Below the pieces are notes generated by a model that saw nothing but the letters and a program-made list of their open reading frames with translations, had not been told where the DNA came from and did no database searches. The translations under genes and the position numbers were made by a program. Of a DNA stretch of 64,000 nt, positions 34,590 through 42,681 are shown piece after piece. How positions within the stretch are numbered: the stretch's first letter is position 1; every line of letters starts with the position of its first letter. Source of the stretch: Burkholderia sp. WP9 (GTDB lineage: Bacteria; Pseudomonadota; Gammaproteobacteria; Burkholderiales; Burkholderiaceae); the NCBI RefSeq assembly GCF_900104795.1, contig NZ_FNTG01000005.1, forward strand, positions 1 through 64,000. Direction: 5' to 3'.

Positions 34590-35681
34590 ATGGCCGATCC
34601 GGTAGATCAATTCATCCAGACGCTGTTCGACAGCATCCCGTCGCGGACGGAAGCGTTTCTGTCTACCAACTACCCGGTGCTCGGACACGCGGTCACGCAA
34701 CCCGCGCTGTACCTCGCGATGATCTGGGTGGCAGTGAAGGTGATCCGCGTTCATTCCGGGCGTGATCCTGCGGACGTGTGGCCTCTCGTGAGGATGCTGC
34801 TCACGATCATGTTCGTGTTTGCAGCATTGAACTGGGGTGGGCTGGCCGGACAGATCTTTCACTCATTCCAGGAGCTGCGCGACGACACCGTAAGTTCGCT
34901 GATGGGTGGGCAGTCGATGACGCAATTTCTGGAGAACGACTACAACAAGTTTTCAGACGCATCGGGCCAGATGATGAAGCAGTCGATGCTCAATATTGGC
35001 ATCGTTCTTCTCGGATTGGCGTTGCAGATCGTCAATTCAGCAATGGTCCTGATAGCCCTGGTCCTGAAGGTTGGGTCAGACATGGGCTTTGCGGTCACGA
35101 TGCTGCTTTTCCCTTTGTTCGTGCCGACGTTGATGTGGGACAGCACGCGCGGATTCGGCATGAGCTGGTTTGCAGCGATGGCGAAGTTCGCACTGGTCGG
35201 CATCCTGCTCGGTGTCATCGTGAAGTTCAGCTTCGATATTACCGACCAGTTTGTCTCGAAGATGGATCCCAATGCGATGACGGCGAAGGATGCGTTCGCA
35301 GCAATCATTATCGCCGGCGCAATAGCGCTTTTCATGGCCTTCACTATTCGCCCCCTGGCGTCCGCCCTGACATCGAGCGGCGCTGCCGGCAGCGGCATGG
35401 CGGACATGATCGGCGGCTTCATGATGTCCCAGATCATGTCGAAGTTTTCCGGTGGTGGGCGAGGCGGCGCCGGCGCAAATCCGGGTGCGGCGACTGCGCT
35501 GAACAGTATCAGCAACACCCAGACTGCTCACGGCAACCAGCTTGCCCGGATCGAGCGGGCGCTTTCCTCTGGCGGTGCTATGAGCCCTTCAAGCATGTCG
35601 AGCCCATCGGGTGCCGGTCAACCGGGCGGCCCTGGCGGCACAGCGCCGTCGAGTGGCACATCTGATGGAGGTCAATGGTGA
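34590..35681 (+). CDS. virB6: VirB6/TrbL-type polytopic channel protein
   Basis: This 363-aa protein has about six membrane segments, including NIGIVLLGLALQIVNSAMVL and MGFAVTMLLFPLFVPTLMW, and a long Gly/Ser/Pro-rich tail that is probably unfolded. VirB6 forms part of the inner-membrane channel that passes DNA. It starts one base after the EexN-like stop codon and overlaps virB8 at the end. Confidence 0.85.
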   Translation: MADPVDQFIQTLFDSIPSRTEAFLSTNYPVLGHAVTQPALYLAMIWVAVKVIRVHSGRDPADVWPLVRMLLTIMFVFAALNWGGLAGQIFHSFQELRDDTVSSLMGGQSMTQFLENDYNKFSDASGQMMKQSMLNIGIVLLGLALQIVNSAMVLIALVLKVGSDMGFAVTMLLFPLFVPTLMWDSTRGFGMSWFAAMAKFALVGILLGVIVKFSFDITDQFVSKMDPNAMTAKDAFAAIIIAGAIALFMAFTIRPLASALTSSGAAGSGMADMIGGFMMSQIMSKFSGGGRGGAGANPGAATALNSISNTQTAHGNQLARIERALSSGGAMSPSSMSSPSGAGQPGGPGGTAPSSGTSDGGQW

Positions 35682-36382
35682 GCGCGATTTTCCAGAAATC
35701 TTCCAAGGTGCGTCAGGCGGCAGCGCCTGACGCACCGCCAGCCGAATCCTATGAGGCGATTCGCCTATCCCGGAATCGCGCATATCTGCTCGCGTTGGTA
35801 GCGTGGCCGATCGCGGGCCTCGCACTGGCTTCAATGGCCTACGACAAGGCCAATCAGGAGTATGTGCCACCTGTGGTGCTGACTCTTGACAGAAACAACC
35901 ACGTCGCAAAAAGCGAGATCGGCACACCTGCGGTGCTCAGCTCGAAGGATGCCGTGATCGAGAGCGAACTTGCCCGTTACGTGACGGAACGCTACACGCT
36001 GGATCGCGCGTTTCGCCAGGACCATATTGATTACGTCAGGCTGCATTCAGCATCGGACGTGGCGGACCGCTTCAATCACGAGATGGACGCGAAGAACAAG
36101 GACAACCCGTACTACGCGATCGCGGAGACGACGGTTCGTCGCGTGAAGGATCAGCGCATCCGCATTCTCGACCGTGACGACCACAAGGCCGAAGCAACTT
36201 TCACGACCTACAACGACGGGAACGGTGACAACAAGACGGTGTACTGGCATGTGCTGTTCCGCTACGACTTCGTGAAGCAGGCGCTAACGCCGCAGAACCG
36301 CTACATCAACGGGACGGGTTTCATGGTGACCGGCTTCGAGCCAAACACCGAGCCGGGTGCGCCGGCTCCATCTGGAGGTTGA
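35675..36382 (+). CDS. virB8: VirB8-type T4SS protein
   Basis: This 235-aa bitopic protein has a cytoplasmic N-terminus, one membrane segment (YLLALVAWPIAGLALASMAY, about 32-51) and a periplasmic NTF2-like domain with YVTERYTLDRAFRQDHIDYV and YWHVLFRYDFVKQALTPQNR. VirB8 nucleates assembly of the secretion channel. The ATG at 35675 overlaps the virB6 stop. Confidence 0.9.
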   Translation: MVSAIFQKSSKVRQAAAPDAPPAESYEAIRLSRNRAYLLALVAWPIAGLALASMAYDKANQEYVPPVVLTLDRNNHVAKSEIGTPAVLSSKDAVIESELARYVTERYTLDRAFRQDHIDYVRLHSASDVADRFNHEMDAKNKDNPYYAIAETTVRRVKDQRIRILDRDDHKAEATFTTYNDGNGDNKTVYWHVLFRYDFVKQALTPQNRYINGTGFMVTGFEPNTEPGAPAPSGG

Positions 36383-36383
36383 G

Positions 36384-36794
36384 ATGCGAACAGTCAGGGG
36401 TGCCTTGACGGCAGTAGCGATAGCAGTGGCGTTGTCGGCCGTGGCTCACGCAGTAACCGCGGCTGATCCTGTCCTGCGGGGCACGGAAGGCAATGTGCAG
36501 CGCCTGCCGTACATGCCGGACCAGATCTACGACCTGACCGTTGCTGACAGAACCTTGCTGGCGATTGACTTTCCGCGCGACGAACACATCAAGGCCATCG
36601 CGCAGAGCACGGCACCGGTCTTTCATGTTCAACGAACGGGCGACACGCTGCAGGTGACGGCCGACAGGCCGGGCGAAAAGATGGGGCTGAATGTCACGAC
36701 GACGCGCGGCACTTACCACCTGCAGATAGCGTCGATTGACGATGCATTGCAGGCCGCGCATATCGTGCATTTCGTGACGCCCTCGGCGTACTAA
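36384..36794 (+). CDS. Short VirB9-like protein (N-terminal domain only)
   Basis: This 136-aa protein has a signal peptide (VAIAVALSAVAHAVTAA) followed by a single VirB9 N-terminal beta domain. Its QRLPYMPDQIYDLTVADRTL and TTRGTYHLQIASIDDALQAA correspond to the same regions of the full VirB9 that follows. The C-terminal VirB9 domain that pairs with VirB7 and VirB10 is missing. It is not a pseudogene by appearance: frame, start and stop are clean, so it may be a dedicated accessory subunit. Confidence 0.7.
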   Translation: MRTVRGALTAVAIAVALSAVAHAVTAADPVLRGTEGNVQRLPYMPDQIYDLTVADRTLLAIDFPRDEHIKAIAQSTAPVFHVQRTGDTLQVTADRPGEKMGLNVTTTRGTYHLQIASIDDALQAAHIVHFVTPSAY

Positions 36795-36811
36795 CCAGGA
36801 GAGGGAACGAC

Positions 36812-37588
36812 ATGAAAACGATTCGCCACGGCATGCTGGCATGGTCAGTGGGTATTGCGTGCGCCGTTATGGGTGTGAATGCGCAAGCGGCCAAAAATCC
36901 ACGCTGCGTGATCACGGATAACCGGGTATGCCAGCTTCAGTTCGATCCGAATCAGGTGTACGAAATCACCGGTGTCTATGGTTATGCGACGACGATCGAG
37001 TTTGCGCCTGGGGAAAAGATCCTCAACAAGGCGATCGGCGATTCGATCGGCTGGCAGGTTCTGAAGTTTCGCAATCATCTTGTGCTCAAACCGGTCGAGC
37101 CTGATGCGAGAACCAATCTGACGGTCACGACCAGCAACCACGTCTATTACTTTCGTCTGTCCAGTTCGAAGAATCCGGAGCGCGCGACCTATGCGGTGCG
37201 CTTTATCTATCCGGTAGATGGAAACGATGGATGGAGCGACGATTCGGGCGGTGTCTCCGACGCATCCTATTCGCAGCCTCGGATGGTCAACAAGAATTAT
37301 CAGGTGTCGGGTGACGAAAATTCGTTCGGCCTGCAGCGCGTTTTTGACGACGGGCAGTTCACTTACTTTCTGACCACGATCGGCAAGCCCAAGCCGAGCA
37401 TTTATGTCGTTGACCGGGACGGCACCGAGGCGCTTGCGCCCATGCGCAGGGAAGGGCCATACCTGGTGATCGAGCAGATGGCCGACCGCTTTACGCTGCG
37501 CGATGGCGATCGCACCTTGTGTGTGAGCCGGTCGCAACAGGGTGCGGCGACACAGGCGCAGCGCTCACCCTGGGGAGGCGGAAATTGA
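36812..37588 (+). CDS. virB9: VirB9-type outer-membrane core protein
   Basis: This 258-aa exported protein has a signal peptide ending NAQAA. The N-terminal domain reads CQLQFDPNQVYEITGVYGYA and TIEFAPGEKI. The C-terminal domain reads NSFGLQRVFDDGQFTYFLTT. VirB9 builds the outer ring of the core complex with VirB7 and VirB10. Its stop overlaps the TTG start of virB10. AGGAGAGGG precedes the ATG. Confidence 0.9.
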   Translation: MKTIRHGMLAWSVGIACAVMGVNAQAAKNPRCVITDNRVCQLQFDPNQVYEITGVYGYATTIEFAPGEKILNKAIGDSIGWQVLKFRNHLVLKPVEPDARTNLTVTTSNHVYYFRLSSSKNPERATYAVRFIYPVDGNDGWSDDSGGVSDASYSQPRMVNKNYQVSGDENSFGLQRVFDDGQFTYFLTTIGKPKPSIYVVDRDGTEALAPMRREGPYLVIEQMADRFTLRDGDRTLCVSRSQQGAATQAQRSPWGGGN

Positions 37589-38838
37589 ATACGCCTGATA
37601 ACCCGAATGATCTGCCTCGTGACATCGGGCAGCCAGGGGGCGAGCCGGGCGATGCAGGCGACAGCCTGAACGAGCGCCGGCGCGCAGCTGATGCGCTGCG
37701 TCAGACGTCGCTCGCGGCCGATCCGGGACGCGGCCGGCGTCAAACCTTTTTCACGGTCGCCGGCGCGATTCTGTTCCTGCTGTGTGCCGGTGGGTTCTAC
37801 GCGATGAAGCATGACGCGCCGGCGCCATCGGGCAGTTCCGACAAGCCGAAGATCGACGAAGACACGGCGAAGGCCGCGCCGCTGGATGCTGGCCGGCAGA
37901 AACTTCCGGCGTCGATGGCGGCAGCTGCGTCGGCACCAGCGGCAAGCTCGGGCGTCGATCCGGACGAAGCGCGACGGGCTGCGGAGCGTCAACGTCAGGC
38001 GGCCGCAGCAGCTGAGCAGGCACGCAGAAAAGCCGAGGCAATGCACGAGGCGCGGATGAAGTCGGGTCTTTTTGGTTCAGACACGGGGGGCGATGGGTCG
38101 GACGATGCAGGTGCGGCTTCCGCCGATGCACAGCAGGGTGAGGCAGGACTGGGACGCCGTTCTGGCGGTGACGGCCCGAATGATCCGAATTCGGCCTTTG
38201 CGCGCAGCGTTGCGGACGCCGACGATTCGACGGTCAAGGCGCAAAAGATCGACAACCTGCAATGCAAGATGGAGCCGGGGGCCATCCTCGAGGGCCACCT
38301 GGTGCCGCGCATTATCTCGGACCTGCCAGGTTCCATCACGATCATGCTGGATCGGGACGGTTATGGGGAGCAGGGCAGGATTGCGCTGCTGCCGTGGGGC
38401 ACGCGCATTACAGGCAAACCGAATTCGTCTGTGCGCAAGGGGCAGGAACGAACCTTCATTGCAAGCGCCGTCGCCTTGCGTCCGGATGGCGTCAAGATTC
38501 ATGTCGACTCACCGGTTGCCGATCAGCTCGGATCGGCGGGCATCGACGCCGATGTTGATAACCACGTTGGCCAGATCCTCGGTATGAGCGCGGCGCTGTC
38601 GCTGCTCGGCGCGGGTTCATCGACCTACGGCGTGTCGTCGTCAGACCAGAACAACTCGATGGCGATGTACCGCGCGGGTGTGCAGCAGTCGATGGCGCAG
38701 TCTTCGCAGCAGCTGCTGGGCGGCTACGTCAACATCCCGCCGACGCTCAAGAACGATCAGGGCACGCGCGTGCGCATTCAGGTCGAACACGAACTGGATT
38801 TCTCCGACTACTGCAAACCGGGCGACGGGGAGGAATGA
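37585..38838 (+). CDS. virB10: VirB10-type core complex protein
   Basis: This 417-aa protein has a cytoplasmic tail, one membrane helix (TFFTVAGAILFLLCAGGFYAM, about 54-74), a proline- and alanine-rich periplasmic linker, and the C-terminal TrbI/VirB10 beta domain. That domain includes GAILEGHLVPRIISDLPGSI, TIMLDRDGYGEQGRIALLPW and GTRITGK. The start is TTG 37585 with GGAGGCGGAAA just upstream; the ATG-like longer frame reads through virB9. VirB10 links the inner and outer membranes and senses ATP use. Confidence 0.9.
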   Translation: MNTPDNPNDLPRDIGQPGGEPGDAGDSLNERRRAADALRQTSLAADPGRGRRQTFFTVAGAILFLLCAGGFYAMKHDAPAPSGSSDKPKIDEDTAKAAPLDAGRQKLPASMAAAASAPAASSGVDPDEARRAAERQRQAAAAAEQARRKAEAMHEARMKSGLFGSDTGGDGSDDAGAASADAQQGEAGLGRRSGGDGPNDPNSAFARSVADADDSTVKAQKIDNLQCKMEPGAILEGHLVPRIISDLPGSITIMLDRDGYGEQGRIALLPWGTRITGKPNSSVRKGQERTFIASAVALRPDGVKIHVDSPVADQLGSAGIDADVDNHVGQILGMSAALSLLGAGSSTYGVSSSDQNNSMAMYRAGVQQSMAQSSQQLLGGYVNIPPTLKNDQGTRVRIQVEHELDFSDYCKPGDGEE

Positions 38839-39098
38839 TGACAACGGATATCTCGCACGTTCAATGCGAAGTCGCCGCAGGCGAACTGCGCCGCCAGCTG
38901 GACGACGCGGTTGCCGATGCGTTGCAGGCACAGATATTCAGGGACTTCGCCCGGGATGACGGACGGTATCTGATGCTTGCGCAGGCAAAGCTTAAGGCCG
39001 TTGCCCGCCAGTGTTTCGATGCGAAGGTGTGCCTCGATCGTCCGTCCGTGCAGCAGGCCGGCGCGATGGCTCGCGCCGAACGCATCCGGGGGCGCTGA
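38838..39098 (+). CDS. Hypothetical 86-aa protein between virB10 and virB11
   Basis: The sequence MTTDISHVQCEVAAGELRRQ with ADALQAQIFRDFARDDGRYL and LMLAQAKLKAVARQCFDAKV is helical and soluble. No family was recognised. It starts at the virB10 stop (ATGATG overlap) and ends one base before virB11, which argues that it is a genuine operon member. Confidence 0.6.
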   Translation: MTTDISHVQCEVAAGELRRQLDDAVADALQAQIFRDFARDDGRYLMLAQAKLKAVARQCFDAKVCLDRPSVQQAGAMARAERIRGR

Positions 39099-39099
39099 C

Positions 39100-40110
39100 A
39101 TGTCGATCGTGCCGGCATTCTTCAACCGCACTGAGTCCATCCGTCCGCTCTTTGATGACGTCGATGTCTCGGAGATCGCTGTGAATGGTCCGGGCGTCGT
39201 ATGGGCCGGCCGGAAGGGCATGCGTTTCATGGAGCGGGTGGATACGCCAGTATTGACCGAAAGCACATTGCGGGACTTTGCCGAGCTGGTGGCGCATCAC
39301 TCCGACCAGGAGACGGATGCGAAGCGCCCGCTCCTCGCAGCCTCGATCCCCTCGGAACTGACGGGGCCGGGGAATCGCGATTTCCGTATCCAGGTTGTTC
39401 AACCCCCAGCGGTGCCGCCCGGCACGATCGCGATTGCGATCCGCAAACCGTCAACGCTTGATTTGACGATGCAGTACTACGAGGAGAGCGGTGCCTTCAG
39501 GCGAGTCAATGAACCATTGCCCGACGCGGAAGACACTGGCAGGAAGCTGGCGATGCTATACCGCGACGGCAACTGGCCAGCCTTCCTGCGGCTCGCCGTC
39601 AAGGCGAAAAAGAACATCGTTGTGAGCGCACCGACTTTTGCTGGCAAGACGGAATTCATCAACATGCTCCTGAAAGAGATCTCGCCGGCTGAGCGGATCG
39701 TGACGATTGAAGACGCGCGCGAGCTGCGGCCTCCGCAGGCCAATACGGTGAACCTGCTGTATTCGCGGGGCAATCAGGGCACGGCAAATGTGACGCCAGT
39801 TGAACTGATGGAAGCGTCGTTGCGCCTGTCGCCTGATCGCGTGATTCCGGGCGAACTGCGTGGCGCTGAAGCATACGTCGCGCTCGAAATGCTGAATTCC
39901 GGTCACGGCGGCTGGATGACGACGTTGCACGCAACAAGCCCCGAGCACATGTACGAACGGCTTGCACAGATGGTTATGCGCTTCGGCTCGACCTTGCAGC
40001 GTGCCGAGATTATCGACTATGCCCGCAGTCTCATCGATGTCGTGGTGCAGATGCATCGCTATGACGATGGGGTGCGGGGAATCAGCAAGGTGCTCTATGT
40101 CTCCCATTAA
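39100..40110 (+). CDS. virB11: VirB11-family traffic ATPase
   Basis: This 336-aa hexameric ATPase has the P-loop APTFAGKT (177-184). The first residue is Ala instead of the usual Gly; the GKT core is intact. The Asp box region is ERIVTIEDARELRPP, the Walker B region is SPDRVIPGELRGAEAY, and the His box includes GHGGWMTTLHATSP. It switches the machine between pilus assembly and DNA transfer. Its end overlaps the virB1 start by 14 bp. Confidence 0.92.
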   Translation: MSIVPAFFNRTESIRPLFDDVDVSEIAVNGPGVVWAGRKGMRFMERVDTPVLTESTLRDFAELVAHHSDQETDAKRPLLAASIPSELTGPGNRDFRIQVVQPPAVPPGTIAIAIRKPSTLDLTMQYYEESGAFRRVNEPLPDAEDTGRKLAMLYRDGNWPAFLRLAVKAKKNIVVSAPTFAGKTEFINMLLKEISPAERIVTIEDARELRPPQANTVNLLYSRGNQGTANVTPVELMEASLRLSPDRVIPGELRGAEAYVALEMLNSGHGGWMTTLHATSPEHMYERLAQMVMRFGSTLQRAEIIDYARSLIDVVVQMHRYDDGVRGISKVLYVSH

Positions 40111-40867
40111 ACCGCTTGTCGTGCCTCTGGCGCTGGGTGTGATGCTGCTGTCCGCTCAAGCGTCACACGCGGATATACAGGGTGCTTCCCCACCGGTTGC
40201 AGCCCCCTTTGTCTCGCTGGCCCAGGAGTGCGCCCCTGATGTTCATCACGCGCTGTTGGGGCGCGTGGCGACAGTCGAGAGCAGCGGCAATCCGTTCGCG
40301 ATCGGCGTCGTTGGTGGTCATCTTGCGCGACAGCCAAAGAACCTTCCGGAAGCGCTGGCCACCGTCAAGGCGCTCGACGCCGGAGGCTGGAATTACAGCA
40401 TGGGACTGGTGCAGGTCAACGTACACAATCTGGCGCGTTACGGACAGACCACAGCGAGCATTTTCGAACCGTGCACGAACCTAAAGACCGGCGCCGCGAT
40501 TCTTAAAGCGTGCTACGCCCGCGCGAAACCGCAGTTTGCGCAGGCTGATGACGCGGTACGCGCGGCGCTCTCCTGCTATTACAGCGGCGATCTGACTCGG
40601 GGCGCCGCTTATGCCCAAAAGGTGGCGGCTGCCGTCCCGGCGTCCGGCGTGCAGGCGGCGCAGCCAATCGATGTTGTTCCGGACGTTCGCCCTGCAGGTG
40701 GACCCGCACGACGCGCGGCGGCACGGCCGGAGCGCGCCGCAAAGTCTGCAGCCAAAGACGACTGGTTCACGACCTATGGGGACGACGACGAAGACGGTCA
40801 GGCCAACGGGCAGGCGAGCGATACGCGCAAGGCAGTAAAGGCGTCTGGAGCCGTCGATGACCAGTAA
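40097..40867 (+). CDS. virB1: VirB1-type lytic transglycosylase
   Basis: This 256-aa protein has a signal peptide (MSPIKPLVVPLALGVMLLSA onwards). Its SLT domain carries the catalytic Glu in RVATVESSGNPFAIGVVGG (Glu 60 approx.), NYSMGLVQVNVHNLARYG and AALSCYYSGDLTRG. It opens peptidoglycan for the secretion channel. The C-terminal third is basic and disordered. Here the gene comes after virB11 rather than first in the operon. Confidence 0.88.
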   Translation: MSPIKPLVVPLALGVMLLSAQASHADIQGASPPVAAPFVSLAQECAPDVHHALLGRVATVESSGNPFAIGVVGGHLARQPKNLPEALATVKALDAGGWNYSMGLVQVNVHNLARYGQTTASIFEPCTNLKTGAAILKACYARAKPQFAQADDAVRAALSCYYSGDLTRGAAYAQKVAAAVPASGVQAAQPIDVVPDVRPAGGPARRAAARPERAAKSAAKDDWFTTYGDDDEDGQANGQASDTRKAVKASGAVDDQ

Positions 40868-41204
40868 CCAGTTTCGCATGCTTGCTGCCGCCCTGGTGCT
40901 GGACGGCTATGCCGTCACGGCGGGCGTGGCGGCGTCGCAATGGTGGCATCACCAGCCTGGGGCCGGCGCGCAATTCGCGGCGCTCATGGTGCCTATGTCC
41001 TTTTATCTGATGGCCCGGCTGGTGCGGGAGAGCGGCGGCTGGGTCCTGCTGCCGCCCGTGCTTGCCTTGATGTGGTTGGGTGCGGTGGCTGCGTCGCCGT
41101 TCTGTTTGCTGGGTCTGGCCGTGCGCAACACGTGGAGTGCCTGGCGAACCATGAGGGTCGGGCGCAGGGCGCCTATTTTGGAAGGGGGTGGGATATGGCT
41201 ATGA
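40857..41204 (+). CDS. Hypothetical membrane protein of the transfer operon
   Basis: This 115-aa protein has three hydrophobic stretches (RMLAAALVLDGYAVTAGVAA, FAALMVPMSFYLMARLV and WVLLPPVLALMWLGAVAA). It overlaps the virB1 stop by 11 bp and the next gene by 10 bp. I do not recognise it. Confidence 0.6.
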   Translation: MTSNQFRMLAAALVLDGYAVTAGVAASQWWHHQPGAGAQFAALMVPMSFYLMARLVRESGGWVLLPPVLALMWLGAVAASPFCLLGLAVRNTWSAWRTMRVGRRAPILEGGGIWL

Positions 41205-41848
41205 AAAATGGAATCAGGCTGATGCTGGTGATGTCGGTGCTCGCTGCTGGTGGTCACGCCGGCATGGCCCGTGCCGATGACGACTACGGATGTCGCATTG
41301 TGATCTGTCTGGGCAACCCTTCATCGAATGGCGGGCCGTGGGCGCCAACTACCTGCGGACCGGCAATGGATCATCTGATGGACGATCTCCGCCACGGCCG
41401 CGGCTGGCCGCAGTGTAAAGACTCAGACATGACCGTCCGCCAGAACAACACGCCTTACGATCCGTGCCCTGCTGGCACGACGGCCGCGGCGGCTGGCGCC
41501 TGGGTGGCCGAAGGGCAACGCAAGGCCGGAGCCCGTCCGTACAGCGGCATGAGCGGTTTCGCACTGGTCGGAACGCCGAAGCCTTCGGTGGCGGATCTCA
41601 CTCGCGGTTACGCGTATTACGGGCCGCAGGCCTGTGTAGGCAGCCAGGTCGGTGCGTATCAGGTGTATGGCGATCCTTCGGTCGATGCGTCAGCGGTGAG
41701 CTGGCGAAATGGGCGTGACGGTGGTGGATACGACGGCGATCCAGTCACCGTCGCGGTGTATGACCACATCGTCTGGCAACAGCCGCAATCGCCGAACGCG
41801 GTCGACGTGTACGAGGCCGGCCAGTTCCAGACACGAATTCATTACTAA
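41195..41848 (+). CDS. Exported conjugation-locus protein, TraL-like
   Basis: This 217-aa protein has a signal peptide (NGIRLMLVMSVLAAGGHAGM) and several cysteines in the mature part (YGCRIVICLGNPSSNGGPW, TTCGPAMDHLMDDLRHGRGW). The DDYGCRIVICLGNP pattern is typical of short exported TraL-type proteins found in P-type transfer loci. The function is not established. ATG 41195 follows AAGGGGGTGGG. Confidence 0.65.
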   Translation: MAMKNGIRLMLVMSVLAAGGHAGMARADDDYGCRIVICLGNPSSNGGPWAPTTCGPAMDHLMDDLRHGRGWPQCKDSDMTVRQNNTPYDPCPAGTTAAAAGAWVAEGQRKAGARPYSGMSGFALVGTPKPSVADLTRGYAYYGPQACVGSQVGAYQVYGDPSVDASAVSWRNGRDGGGYDGDPVTVAVYDHIVWQQPQSPNAVDVYEAGQFQTRIHY

Positions 41849-41861
41849 CAGGGTGGCGGGG

Positions 41862-42062
41862 ATGACTTACGCGGCAGCGCACGGCTGGACACGGGTTGGT
41901 CCGTATGAACTGGTTCATCCGACCGGATGGCGAATTGCCAGCTGCATTATTCAGGGTAAGCCTAGACACATTCTCTGGCACGGTGGCGAGACGCAAGGAA
42001 ATTTTTCTAGTGTTGACGTCGCCGTCGCGAAGCACGTCGAGTTATTGGGTCAGGGCCGGTGA
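41862..42062 (+). CDS. Hypothetical 66-aa protein
   Basis: The sequence MTYAAAHGWTRVGPYELVHP continues with GWRIASCIIQGKPRHILWH and SVDVAVAKHVELLGQGR. It is soluble and unlike families I know. It is placed between two transfer genes with a GTGA overlap to the PLD frame, and preceded by GGCGGGG. Confidence 0.55.
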   Translation: MTYAAAHGWTRVGPYELVHPTGWRIASCIIQGKPRHILWHGGETQGNFSSVDVAVAKHVELLGQGR

Positions 42063-42070
42063 GGGCGAGG

Positions 42071-42670
42071 ATGAGCAGACTCTATCGTTCTCTCATATCT
42101 GCAGCCGTCACGTCGGCCATAGGGGTTCTTGCCCTTCCACTCCTGACCTATGCGAGCAGTGCCCACGCTGCGTGCGTAGCTCCTGACGGTCCCGCAATCG
42201 ACACGGGTTTTTCGCCGGAAGGTTCTGCGGAGCGGCTGGTTCTCAAAACCATCTGTACGGCCCGGCATTCAGTGCACCTGTCGGCGTACAGCTTTACGTC
42301 GCCGGCGATCGTGCAGGCGCTGATCGACGCGCATCGGCGCGGCGTTGACGTGGCGGTGGTTGCCGATCGGAAGAGCAACCTGGTCGAGGATCGCAGCGGC
42401 AAAGGCCGCATCGCGCTCGATCTTCTGTCGGGTGCGGGCGTCGGTGTACGGACGATCGACGTGTATCCGATCCATCACGACAAATTCATGGTGATCGACG
42501 GTGAATCGGTCGAGACGGGCAGCTTCAATTACACGACGTCGGCGGCCAGGTACAACAGCGAAAACGCTGTGGTGATGTGGCATGTGCCGGTAGTCGCGCA
42601 GGCGTATCAGCAGCACTGGCAAAGCCGGTTTAACCAAGGGCGCCCCTGGTCCGGGCAGGCGTCGAACTGA
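42071..42670 (+). CDS. Phospholipase D-like endonuclease (Nuc family)
   Basis: This 199-aa protein has a signal peptide (RSLISAAVTSAIGVLALPLL) and one HKD motif in HHDKFMVIDGESVETGSFNY. That is the layout of the periplasmic Nuc endonuclease of plasmid pKM101, which dimerises to make a two-HKD active site. It cleaves phosphodiesters in the periplasm. It is a frequent passenger of conjugation loci. Confidence 0.85.
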   Translation: MSRLYRSLISAAVTSAIGVLALPLLTYASSAHAACVAPDGPAIDTGFSPEGSAERLVLKTICTARHSVHLSAYSFTSPAIVQALIDAHRRGVDVAVVADRKSNLVEDRSGKGRIALDLLSGAGVGVRTIDVYPIHHDKFMVIDGESVETGSFNYTTSAARYNSENAVVMWHVPVVAQAYQQHWQSRFNQGRPWSGQASN

Positions 42671-42681
42671 CGGAGGTTTTT

